A DNA stretch of 55,975 nucleotides from Nemertoderma westbladi (lineage: Eukaryota; Xenacoelomorpha; Nemertodermatida; Nemertodermatidae): NCBI GenBank assembly GCA_032718475.1, contig JAUCBJ010006906.1, positions 1-55,975 of the forward strand, written 5' to 3'. The translations under genes were made by a program, and so were the position numbers. Of this stretch, positions 42,380 to 52,416 are shown piece by piece. Positions within the stretch are counted from its first letter, which is position 1. Every line of letters starts with the position of its first letter. The notes under the pieces were generated by a model that did not search any database, was not told where the DNA came from, and was given only the letters and a program-made list of their open reading frames with translations.

Positions 42380-43625
42380 CCCTTCTCATCATGTTGACAA
42401 ACTCCTTTAAACTGTGATTTATCGACAACGAGTTATGGACCCCCTTTAAACCAACTGTAACCACGCAATGGTATTTGTGTTTCCTCGTGTGTTATGTGGA
42501 GTCCAGCATCACCCTGCAGATGTTTCGACTGACGCAGGGTCGTTTATGCATTGTTTACCCTGATTTTGGTCATCAGGACCTACGATATTGGATTATTGGA
42601 AATGGAAAAGATTTGAAGTGGAATTCATTGTATTCATTGCAGTATGTTATGTTGTCCGTTGCGTGCGCAGTTCGGGGCGTAGGCGGTGTAACGAGTCCAG
42701 CTGTAGATCCCGGATTGCCGCGCAACACCCCCTCTATCCCGTTATTCTGGTGGGTCCATGGTGCATCCACATGACTTCGACGATAGAGGGTTTTATGTTT
42801 CTCAGTCGCGTTATTCTGGTGGGACCGTTACGTGGATTTTGGGGCGTAGGCGGTGTAACGAGTCCAGCTGTAGATCCCAGAATGTTGCGTAACCCCATCC
42901 CACATGACTTCGTCGACTGAGCTTTATGTTGTTGGGAGTGTTATTCTGGTGGGTCCCTGGTGCATCCACGTGACTTCACTCCTAGCGTCTTCATTGTCCG
43001 TTACGTGCGCAGTTTGGGGCGTAGGCGGTGTAACGAGTCCAGCTGTAGATCCCAGATTGCCGCGTAACACCCCTTCCACGACAAAGATTAACCAAAGAAA
43101 ATGATTGAATATAGTAGGAAATGATGAAAAGGATCAGACAACTCTGCTATAAACCTGAATGATGACGCGTATGCTGATGAAAATGAAATGATGCGCACCA
43201 TGGTGCTGCGCTTATAACCAATGATGATAGCCGGGGGGCTATAAACCCAATGATGATGTGGAAATAAATAAATGTGAAATAAATGGTGGAACTAAATGTG
43301 TTGAAATATATGTGGAAATAAATGAAATGAAATGAAATAATAATGAAATGAAAAAAGACAAAAAAAAAAAGGTATAAAAGAGATCAAAGAAAAGAATTGG
43401 AAAAAAAGGACAAAAAAGTCATAAAAAACTGGTTGGATATTATGTATAGCTATAGTAACTGTAAATGCTGAATGTATTAGCAATAAGATGATAGATGCCT
43501 ATATAGCAATGTTATTGAATAAACTGAATTAAATAAAAAACTGAATTATTCTGCTATCGCTATAGTTTCAAACTTTCTGGACTTATAATTAACTGACCTA
43601 ATTTGTAACGGATATAATCGTAAAT
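42380..43625 (+). other. Spacer between Gag-Pol and ORF3, with a triplicated block
   Basis: About 1.2 kb without a gene. A block containing gggcgtaggcggtgtaacga, then gtccagctgtagatccc, occurs three times (about 42674, 42841 and 43017), each followed or preceded by ttattctggtggg. The remaining 43100-43600 is very A-rich. It must contain the signals that express ORF3, such as a splice acceptor or an internal promoter, but I cannot locate them. Confidence 0.6.
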
Positions 43626-46226
43626 ATGGACCCAAATCGCCAAATTATCGGCGAATTACGTAACACGGTAGATCTACTGGAATATTCGCAACCCGGATCC
43701 CCTGACTTTGATACGAATTGGAGCACCCTACTAAATGAGAACGTGCGAGTCATTAAATTCACCGGGCGAGAGGGACCAGATTCTAAGAATCTACGAGCCC
43801 TCCGGTTAGCCGATGCTAGTACGAGACTGAAAAGAACTCGGAACGCAAAGGCAACCGGAGGGGACGATTCGTCGTTTTGGGAAACGTTCCAGCAGAGCGT
43901 CTACAGATCCCGATGTTTGATCTACGACAACGAGGGAAACGCGACGCCCACCTCGAAAGCGATTACGTTGGCGAGATGTCAAAGTTTCGTCGACGACAAG
44001 AGTACGTACCTCGCCCACTGGGGAAACCTGTCGGAGTGTACGGCGACGCTTCGAGAGGAACGCGTATCGATTATCCAAAACCGCGACGACTACCAGGAAA
44101 AGTACGGGGCGAAAGAATACGGTCGATCCTTAGTCGTCGTCCTCGGAACCCTGGACGGTTTGGTACTGGTGTGCCGAATATTCCCGACACCCAGACAGGA
44201 AGTGCAGGCAGCCGGAGCGATCTGGTTGCTGCCTCCGGAAATCCAAAAGATCCTCTTCGACTTCGACGTCATTAAAATCGGGTCGGATATCAAGGCGGAC
44301 GTCCGGAACGACTACGCGAATGCTCCTACAGGAAGAAACCGACGAGACGACCTCAACGCCCTTAGCCATTGCATCGACACTCAAACGCTACTAGCCTGGT
44401 TACGATTCGCCGAGTTCATGCGAGGATTCCAAGAGGTGAGACCGACGAAATCCGGGATCGGCTACCTCGCTGTGCTCAACGGCGGTATCGACTTCAAACC
44501 CCAGAAATTCCGGGACTATAATAAAATATACGGTGGATACCCGGGATTGGAAATAAAGAGCGAGCGAGAGGGTCGATGGAAGGACGTTGATCGGAAATGG
44601 ACGATACACCAAAGATGGGAGAATCCCGATCGACGGAACTACGTTTACGTCGTTATGGAATGCTACACCGTCGCTAAGTTTATCTGTAAAACTCTCGATA
44701 ACCTTATTACGGCGGTCCCCCTTTCCTTCGTCGACTACGACTGGAATGAGGTTATAAACCACGCGTTTAAAGCGGTCGAGAACATTACACCGGGAGAATC
44801 GAAAACGCCCGCCGTTATCGATTCCTGGGACGAGAGCGGACCTTACGACATCCCTACGATTACCGAACTTCTCGGTGCGGAGGAGCCTCTGATCTCCTCG
44901 GAAGGGGAAGAGATATGGCTAAACGAGGGTGTTCTACTCTCCACCCCGAAGCGACAACTCGAGCCGGAGGCCGCGTACGGACCGGCCGCCAAACGGGTTG
45001 CCTCGGCCGAACCGATGAAGAGAGCAGGCGTCTACACCCCACGCGGCTCCGGTAGCCCCGCGAGAGAGGTAGCCACTACAGCCGCATTGAGCGACTTCGG
45101 CGACATATGCCAACGGTTATCCCCGTATCCTTTCCCGGGCGGCGAAGATTGGTCGTCGGAGATTCCGAGTACCAGCCAACAACGGACCCGCTCAGCGATA
45201 CTGGTCGAGGAAGGCCCCAGCGATGCGCCGACACCCGACGATCTCCTCGGTATCCCTCCGTCGAAAACCCCGGCACCTCTTCGCCGACCAGCGGTAGCTA
45301 CTACACCCGCCGTTCCTCAGGACCCTATGCGACTAACCCGTTGGTACGCCGAGCAAACTGAATGGATCCACCGCCAGAAACGGTCATCCGAGTTGAGACC
45401 AGCGGGACACAAAGAGGGTTATCGAAGCGAGAACATACTACGCAAAAGCCTAGCATTCCGCGGGCTACCGACCACCGAGAATATTCCGAAGAGCGACCGA
45501 CGACTCGAATACTACGCCGGCGTCCCGATTCCGATATTCCCCGGTCGAGAGATGCAGTTGGAGGTATGCGGCGACTGCGGTTCGGAGCAGTGCCCACGCA
45601 GCAGAAGGAATCGGGTTACCGATTCTTGCCTCCAGCTCCTCGGGATACTCTATTGCCCATACTGCGCGATATCGGGTCACGACGTTTCGGTCTGTCCGAT
45701 CCTTTATAACCTCTGCACCACATGCGGTTTCCGTGGACATTCCGCTAGCCCCCGCTGCTATATTAAATGTCCAACCAAGGACGTTACCGCTATGGGCAAT
45801 ATGGTCATGTTTGAGACATACGCAAACAGCCATTTAAAGACCAAGTTTCGGAGAAACGCTCGGAATATCGCGCAGGAGATGGCGTGCGGATATTTCTCCT
45901 TCCCGGAACGCCTCCACACGTCGGCCTCGCTACCCTTCCATTACGTGGATCTGCTACTGAGCGCCGGATTATTCGGTCCATTCGAAGTTATTAGACGATT
46001 ATATTCGTATAAAGAGGAGTTCGGTGACGGAGAATGGTTCCTAGAGGCACGCAACTCCGAGTTGGAAAGACGAACCGACATGATACCGTTGCCTTCGAAA
46101 GGAAGAGCCGCCAGGAGACAAGCCGAAGCGTTACTCACAATGGATGTTGACGCTCCTCTACCAGCCATAGCGATCGATGAGAGTCGACGGGCGAAGAGAC
46201 GAAAGGCGTACCAGAAAAAGAAATAA
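43626..46226 (+). CDS. BEL third ORF: exonuclease-like domain plus zinc knuckles
   Basis: 866 aa in the env position, but with no signal peptide or membrane segment, so not an envelope. Residues ~145-360 follow the plan of a DEDDy 3'-5' exonuclease: strand SLVVVLGTLDGLVLVCRIF; KIGSDIKAD at 217-225, matching the KxG...D motif; a D-x-Q-T-L helix; GIGYLAVLNGG; then YVVMECYTVAKF (Tyr341-x3-Glu345), where Asp is expected. The first D-x-E is not obvious (QNRDDY, 151-156). ~400-620 is acidic/proline-rich and disordered. ~648-714 has CxxC pairs and two zinc knuckles (C677-x2-C-x4-H-x4-C690; C697-x2-C-x4-H-x5-C711). The C-terminus ends in a basic RRAKRRKAYQKKK. It is likely a nucleic-acid-binding accessory protein; catalytic activity is doubtful. 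Confidence 0.8.
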   Translation: MDPNRQIIGELRNTVDLLEYSQPGSPDFDTNWSTLLNENVRVIKFTGREGPDSKNLRALRLADASTRLKRTRNAKATGGDDSSFWETFQQSVYRSRCLIYDNEGNATPTSKAITLARCQSFVDDKSTYLAHWGNLSECTATLREERVSIIQNRDDYQEKYGAKEYGRSLVVVLGTLDGLVLVCRIFPTPRQEVQAAGAIWLLPPEIQKILFDFDVIKIGSDIKADVRNDYANAPTGRNRRDDLNALSHCIDTQTLLAWLRFAEFMRGFQEVRPTKSGIGYLAVLNGGIDFKPQKFRDYNKIYGGYPGLEIKSEREGRWKDVDRKWTIHQRWENPDRRNYVYVVMECYTVAKFICKTLDNLITAVPLSFVDYDWNEVINHAFKAVENITPGESKTPAVIDSWDESGPYDIPTITELLGAEEPLISSEGEEIWLNEGVLLSTPKRQLEPEAAYGPAAKRVASAEPMKRAGVYTPRGSGSPAREVATTAALSDFGDICQRLSPYPFPGGEDWSSEIPSTSQQRTRSAILVEEGPSDAPTPDDLLGIPPSKTPAPLRRPAVATTPAVPQDPMRLTRWYAEQTEWIHRQKRSSELRPAGHKEGYRSENILRKSLAFRGLPTTENIPKSDRRLEYYAGVPIPIFPGREMQLEVCGDCGSEQCPRSRRNRVTDSCLQLLGILYCPYCAISGHDVSVCPILYNLCTTCGFRGHSASPRCYIKCPTKDVTAMGNMVMFETYANSHLKTKFRRNARNIAQEMACGYFSFPERLHTSASLPFHYVDLLLSAGLFGPFEVIRRLYSYKEEFGDGEWFLEARNSELERRTDMIPLPSKGRAARRQAEALLTMDVDAPLPAIAIDESRRAKRRKAYQKKK

Positions 46227-46383
46227 TGGATTGGGATATTCCAGGAACATTTATCGAACATTTATTTTTATACAAACTCTAGGCCAAATTAATTAAAAAC
46301 TATGCAATATTAAATTTGGGATTTTTTATATTGGGAATGACCTACGCAAACTCAATCGACCGACAGACTTCACGAAGGTCATT

Positions 46384-46390
46384 GGGGGGG
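46384..46390 (+). promoter_or_regulatory. Polypurine tract
   Basis: ggggggg two bases before the TG of the 3' LTR. The intervening ac corresponds to the two bases integrase trims before joining. Confidence 0.65.
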
Positions 46391-46392
46391 AC

Positions 46393-47903
46393 TGTTCGCG
46401 GTATTTCAACTTTCCATAACGCGAGTTGAATATTTTTGTATTTATTTAAAATTGATTATTCCGATATTACTACTGGGTGCGGGACCATGGGTTTTGGGCA
46501 CATTCAATAAACTGGGGGCGATTTATGGGCGAACTTTGGGGCAACTTACAGGGTACGGGAATAATTTCATAGTTATAAGGGCCAGGGGGATGGAAAATGC
46601 AAGCAGTATTCAGGTTAGCCTGAGTACTATTAGGCCCTGGCCAACTTCCTGCTGCCTGTAGGGGTGGATTTGGTAATGCGCCAGGCCTAAAGGACAAGGA
46701 CTGCCCTTAGCGGTCCCTGGCCAACGGCAGCTACTACGAGACTGAAAAGAACTCGGAACGCTGACTGCTTGTGTCAGGGATTTGCGACGGGCACCGACGG
46801 CCCCTTAGTAGCCAAGCCGTTCTGGTTCTCGATGATCGAACCCCGGGGTTCGTGAGGGGTGGAGCGGACACGCGAACAGGTGGCCAACTAACGACTGCCC
46901 CCTGACCTAAGCCGTACAGGTTCTCGATGACCGATCCCTTCGGGGTTCGTGAGGGGTGGGACGGACATGCGAAAGGGCTGGCCACAGGACTGGTTTGACA
47001 AGGACTGCCCTTAGCGGTCTCGGGTCAACGGCAGCTACTACGAGCCTGAAAAGAACTCGGAACGCTGACTGCTTGACTGGGATTTGCGACGGGAACCGAC
47101 GACAGACCCCTTAGCCAAGCCGTTCTGGTTCTCGATGATCGTTCCCTTCGGGGTTCGTGAGGGGTGGAACGGACACGCGATGGGGTCGAAAGACAAAGGA
47201 CTAGACTCGACTAGACTCTACTGGCCTACCGACTGTTCGGAGCAGTTTCTCGGCTGCCGAAGCGACTACGAGCCTGAAACGGACTCGGAAAGCCTAGGTG
47301 GTTGGGTTTCTGTGATGAACTGACGGACCCCTAGCCAAGCCGTTCTGGTTCTCGATGATCGAACCCTTCGGGGTTCGTGAGGGGTGGAACGGACACGCGA
47401 ACGGGTCCACCGACACGACAGACTCCTAGCCAAGCCGTACTGGTTCTCGATGATCGTTCCCTTCGGGGTTCGTGAGGGGTGGAACGGACACGCGACAGGG
47501 TCGACCGACACCGACACTACGGCACTAGGACTAGGACCGAGGGAAAATCTGGGGAACATTAGGTAGGCTAAAATTCTGAGCGAACAGCGGGTTATTAAAT
47601 AATATACCGTAGGGATTTATATTATCGTGTATACTTATTGTGAATATTTGGTGTATATTGATTTGGGGAAGCCCAAAATTATTCTTAATCAAGGTTCAAT
47701 ATTGTTGAACAAGGTTCAACAGAGTTCAGTTACATTAAAGAGTATATCCAACTAATGCAGCTTTTCTCAACCGCAAACTTGCATCTTAGAAAATATTCCC
47801 TCCCCACAATCAATATCCGGTGACTGGCCGGGGCTCGGTGGTCTGTTAAGTCACGTCTCCAGCATCGGCGTTTTTCCCCCCTGGTGTAGGAATAACGGCA
47901 ACA
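46393..47903 (+). repeat. 3' LTR of the BEL element (1511 bp)
   Basis: Near-identical to 34769-36375 except for the loss of one ~96-bp hairpin unit (equivalent to about 35826-35921) and about five substitutions plus a 1-base indel. Confidence 0.95.
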
Positions 47904-48960
47904 CTGTAGCAACCTGTAACAAGTTGTCAAATTACCTGGAACTGGCTGTAACCGCAGTCCGCCGCTATGAGGCGCTAAATATCACTTCGTCTAGCCTAAT
48001 AACTTTTGAATTACTTCATAAATTTTGGTAAAACTTCCACATAATGATATGGTTTGCAATTAAAGGAGAGATTTTATGGTGTCATGCAATCCCAGAGTCT
48101 ACAATGTGCTGTTGTGTTTGTGGAGCTTTGGCAATACCGGTACATACTGCTACTGTGCTGGTCTGACATTTTGACTACCGGTTGCCGGTAGAAACCTTTC
48201 AGAAATGGTCAGGTGCCGTTCCATAGACCTTGCAGTATGCAGTTGCATTGCATAACACCAATTATGGAAAATCTATTTTGCAACCTATTGAAAAGTTGTA
48301 TTTCATTCATCAAACACTGTGCCAAGTACAAAAAATCATGCACCCCTTGGTTGAAAGCTACGGCATCAATTTAAAATCGCCTCGAACGCAGCATCTCTAT
48401 TATTGCCGATGCTTATTGTTCAGAATTGCTATGATTTACCCAACTGCTGTACTACAGTACACCTACTCCTACTCCGTACTCCATTCAGAAATATAAAGAA
48501 GACATTAACCATACTGTAGGCCTTGGAGGCTGTAGGGCTTGGAGGCAGCCCTTGTCTGCTAGTTAGCGAAATGGCACAATTATTAGGCGATTCACCAACT
48601 GAAGAAGCGCTAATTAAAATGCTACTTTATAACCCCACTTACTTTCTTCAGAAAGAGAAATCAACTGGAATTCGGCATGACTTTAGATGCCCATTGGATG
48701 CTCGAGAAAATTCGATTAAGAGCAGTAGAGCTATTACTACATCTATTATTATTATACATATTATACATATATTATATATATATATATATTATTATACTAT
48801 TATTATTACAATTACTATCACTGCATCAATGTATGGGATTTGGGAACACCTAATTATTTTAGACGAATGCATTCAAATTAGAACAGGAACAAGCAGAACC
48901 AGCTGCACAATAATGCTGTCATATTTATAAGCTGTGAAATGTAATAATAACAATTCAAAC
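47904..48960. other. Non-coding stretch between the BEL element and the CUB exons
   Basis: No exon with CUB character was found here on the minus strand, and short plus-strand frames (for example 48230-48496) look like chance. AT dinucleotide/TAT runs lie at 48740-48810. Confidence 0.45.
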
Positions 48961-49117
48961 CTGAGTAAGGTATGACGAACCCAGTGTCAGTACCACTACC
49001 ATCACTACGGAATATCAGTGTTACAGAATTGCCGCTCGATGACAACCGGCCAGGCAACCAACTTCCTTCCCACACTGCCAGTACATTGTTGGGATCATCT
49101 GTTAGGCCATCGAACAC
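48961..49117 (-). CDS. CUB-domain exon, C-terminal half (domain 2)
   Basis: 157-nt exon of a host gene on the minus strand. Acceptor ctaccaacag ends at 49118 and donor gtttga begins at 48960. It encodes VFDGLTDDPNN through LPGRLSSSGNSVTLIFRSDG and ends GFVIPYS. This is the second half of a CUB domain, an extracellular beta-sandwich used in secreted and membrane proteins. It enters in phase 0 and leaves in phase 1, so it joins in frame to the exon at 50746-50918. The two C-terminal cysteines of classic CUB domains are absent, as in its sister exon. Further downstream exons are not seen before the BEL element. Confidence 0.85.
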
Positions 49118-50745
49118 CTGTTGGTAGAATTTTACAGTTAATTTAATTTTAAACAAGGGAACTTGGTGTACCTACGCTAACATACGCCTGCACTTACACC
49201 TACACTTACACCTACACTTACTTGTAGGTAGGTTAGTAAAGAAGCATGTTACAGAGGCGTGTTGAAAGGAACCAAAACAATAAACGAGATAGAGGAAACA
49301 TAATTTAATTGAAAATCAACAGTTTGACTTTCAACTGTCAGATGAATTGGCTCACAGGTAGACCGGTACGTATGCAGGAGTGTGTAAGTGGGTGTAGGCG
49401 TCTTTGAGTGGGTGTAGGTGTAATGTGACATTTAATCCCGGTTTCAATAACCCTTTTTGTATTTTGCAGAGATTAGATGACTTCCAGAATAATACTATAT
49501 CTTATAAATGTTGTTTACAATAAAGTTTCACTCGGAGATTTTATCATCTATAAGCATAGTGATTCGAGAGCAATGCTAGTATAATAGAAAATATATGAAA
49601 TGTTTTTTTAATAATGATACTTTATAACAATCCTATATTATTTTAAGCAGCAGTCAAATACATAACATTTTCTTTGGCTCCATTCTGATTGCTAGTCACC
49701 ACTTTATTATTTTTTGACATTTTTTCTTTTAGTTGTATCCGGTAATTATTCTGGAACATTTACTATAATATTTTACAACATTTTTAACAATATAAAATAT
49801 AATTTAGTACATTGTTCTATAACAATAATTATTAATTATCAAGAATTGCTAAAACACTGAATGCAACGCAACCGGGTTGCACATCTAACTTGTTTTCCAA
49901 AAACTCTTCAGTCGATTTTATGCTTCAACCGCTAAATTTATTGTATTTTAACAGCTTAATTAATCGATTAATTCGACTTGTTTAAGCTAATGTACGCCAG
50001 AGCAGTAATTTTTCTGGGGAAATGAGTTTTATCTTTCGGTTTTGAATTATGCCGAGCTTCAGATCTTCCTGTAGGACAATATAGATGCAACACAATAAAG
50101 ATGCAGCTCCATAAATATGCAGCATATTCAAGAATGGCCAACTGGATCAGAACTGCAAACGAAACTAAATTAGCAGCATTCTTTGTAATATTTGTGAAAC
50201 AGCAACTGATCTTCCCCGGAAAAAGTAGAAGAACCTTAAGTTTAATCTTAACAAGCTGGCTAGCCTGGCGGGTTCATGGTTCTACTTATATCAGAACAAT
50301 ACACAACAGTACTGCAGTACACCAATACTGTAGTACAGTAGTAGTATTGGCCTATCGGCTGACCAGCAGACCGGTGACAAGTACTTCTACAAAATTCAAA
50401 TTTCCCACTGTCTAATGCTAATGCACTAATTGTTTACCCTAATGATCGCGCTCGCATTGCACAAATATAATCTCAAAACCTGATTTTCTGTATGAGCCGT
50501 CGTCATGCCTATATCTAACTCTTGTCTAAATTACGTTTCGATTGATTCCTAAATAACGGCGAATCGCTCAGGACACACACACAAACACACACATATACAC
50601 AGTACAGCGGCAGTACGGTAATAATGGTCACTTATGTCAATAGGACACCACGAACCAACATGGAAGTAGTGCAGTTAGCAGTATTATTATTATAAGTAAG
50701 AAGTCCTATATATATATATATATATATATATTTTGCCGAACTCAC
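49118..50745 (-). other. Intron of the CUB gene
   Basis: AT-rich intron containing a lone arm of the MITE described at 26709-26982 (49229-49288), flanked by inverted tacacc-type repeats (about 49186-49222 and 49379-49422), and a TA run at about 50707-50732. No other gene. Confidence 0.6.
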
Positions 50746-50918
50746 GAGTATTCTATCCTCAATATTTGCTGTCATAAACATCGATGGAAGTAGTTGTATA
50801 ACATTATTAGTCGGCACAATGACGTCATAAAGACAATCCAGATTGTTGTAGTACATTCCAGGAGAGTTTGGTGAAATTATTGTACCTGTTGGATTTGTGA
50901 AATGAACTTGACCACAGG
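50746..50918 (-). CDS. CUB-domain exon, N-terminal half (domain 2)
   Basis: 173-nt exon. Acceptor cccttttag before 50918, donor gtgagt at 50745. Starting from the split Ala codon it reads CGQVHFTNPTGTIISPN, MYYNNLDCLYDVIVPTNN and ends NIEDRIL. This is a typical CUB start with the first disulphide pair (CG... and LDC). Phase 1 at the start, phase 0 at the end. Joined to 48961-49117 it gives a complete domain of 110 codons. It has the same length as the exon at 52244-52416, indicating domain duplication with the intron inside each CUB. Confidence 0.87.
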
Positions 50919-51135
50919 CTAAAAGGGATAATGTAAATCACCATTAGTTTTGTATTGAATCAACACGTGACATTTTAGACAAGCGATAATTTACAGCATA
51001 ATACCCAACCTTGGAAACAGAAAATGCTATACAATTTTACAATGCTACACATTTTTAAATATTGAAACACATAAAGACATTCAAATTTAACCTTAACATT
51101 TGTATAAATACTATATATCAAGAGGGGAGTGATAC
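50919..51135 (-). other. Intron between CUB domain 1 and CUB domain 2
   Basis: Phase-1 intron bounded by gtatca and cccttttag, about 217 bases and AT-rich. Confidence 0.75.
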
Positions 51136-51289
51136 CTGAATACATAAATGAGAATCCTGGGCCAACGTTATCTTCGTCAGTCCTAAATATGACGATAATT
51201 TGATTGGAACTCGCGATGATACGAGGCGGGATTCCAATACCTCCCCAGGTGACAATTTCTGGACTGGCATCATTTGGGCCATCATAAAC
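51136..51289 (-). CDS. CUB-domain exon, C-terminal half (domain 1)
   Basis: 154-nt exon with acceptor ttatcttacag and donor gtatca. It encodes VYDGPNDASPEIVTWGG, IPPRIIASSNQIIVIFRTDE and ends PGFSFMYS. This is the second half of a CUB domain, with the phase-0 start and phase-1 end of its partner. It is not contained in any long open frame starting with Met, so it is easily missed. Together with 52244-52416 it forms a 109-codon CUB domain. Confidence 0.88.
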
Positions 51290-52243
51290 CTGTAAGATAA
51301 TTTAGAGAGAAATAAACCGTTATCACATTTGATGATAATATCAAACGAAACATACTGTGATTATACACACAATTAAAAAACTTACATTATTGGATGTAAG
51401 TCCATGACTGAGATGAATATTTATGCAACAAAATACTGGTTTGAAATTTAAGGAATTGAACGTATAAAATACGTTACTTTGCATGATTTTGTTGCAATAG
51501 TGTAAGTAATGAGCATGGAAATTCACTTGAGCCACCTCTAAGTGGTAACGTATCGTTCTATGATGTTCCTTCACTAGCTCTAACCAGTTCAGGCACTACT
51601 TCCACCTGGCAATATTTTACCTATTTAGTCCACTTGTATTGAACAGGCAGCAGTCAAGTTGCACATCACTATCTCTAACAGTGAAAAGATGTCAAATATG
51701 TTAGAGTGGCACATGTGCGAAGTACGATCGTTCATCACACCAAGATTTAGAAGATTCAAGTAGTGGGAAGAATTATCAGCATATTTATAGTTGTGGACTT
51801 TAGCATTTAGTCATTTCTTGATAAATTCGAAACTCAATACTATACGTTTGGCTCTTTGAATTGAAAATATTTTCGATTTTTCTTACATTTATTTTATTAT
51901 TTATAAATACACGTTTCTGTGAGTTTAACAATCAGAAATATATTGATATATTCTTAGATTTTTACATTTTCGGGAGAAAATCCAGGCCATCCTGGACGGC
52001 AATACGGTCACCATCATGGGGACCATGGACCCCTCAGTCACTAACAAAAGCGAGAGGACTCTACAAGGTGGTCCACAGACCATAGAATATTCTACATAAT
52101 ATTTATTTAAATTCAAGTTTCCTATTGTACATACTATTAATTAATAATCTGAAATCACATAAGTAAATAAAGATCGTACGATTGATACAGTAATAATAAT
52201 TATAAGTTTAATCTAGTTAAGACGATTTTAATGTTCCACCTAC
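51290..52243 (-). other. Intron inside CUB domain 1
   Basis: About 950 bases, AT-rich, with one GC-richer coding-like island at about 51971-52080 that does not fit the CUB gene (see findings). Confidence 0.6.
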
Positions 52244-52416
52244 ATGAACCATATCCACGTTATCGCCTGTGCTAAATGACGTGACTGTTGTTTGAATAAT
52301 ATTTCCAATTGGTACAGTGATGTCATACTGACAGTCAATGTTGTTGTAATATGTCATTGGGTATGCAGGAGATGTCACAGTCCCTGTAGGATCGTTGAAA
52401 TGAACTACACCACAAG
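52244..52416 (-). CDS. CUB-domain exon, N-terminal half (domain 1), possibly the first coding exon
   Basis: 173-nt exon. It reads (A)CGVVHFNDPTGTVTSPAYP, MTYYNNIDCQYDITVPIG and ends NVDMVH before donor gtaggt, with CUB Cys1 and Cys2 present. Upstream, tttcctttaattcag is a good splice acceptor. However, the frame also stays open upstream to an ATG at 52489 and reads a hydrophobic stretch (CLLVYLYVLYYVSFNSA) just before the CUB, like a signal peptide. So either an intron ends here or this is the 5' coding exon of a secreted CUB protein. The sequence alone does not decide. Confidence 0.85.

Larger units (their letters stand above)
34769..47903 (+). mobile_element. Complete BEL/Pao LTR retrotransposon with a third ORF
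   Basis: 13.1-kb element, LTR - 63-aa ORF - Gag-Pol - ORF3 - LTR. The LTRs begin TG and end CA. Outside a ~96-bp indel of one internal repeat unit I count about five substitutions between them, and both large ORFs are uninterrupted, so the insertion is recent. It is GC-richer than its AT-rich target. No target-site duplication: the bases before the 5' LTR (catat) differ from those after the 3' LTR (ctgta), and the integrase gene cut at the left is not continued at the right. An inter-element recombination or a flanking deletion is implied. No clear tRNA primer-binding site was found after 36375. Confidence 0.93.

Noticed and set aside
43626-46226. ORF3 as a retroviral envelope protein
   Set aside because: Position fits, but there is no signal peptide, membrane segment, furin-like site or ectodomain cysteine pattern, and the zinc knuckles point to nucleic-acid binding.
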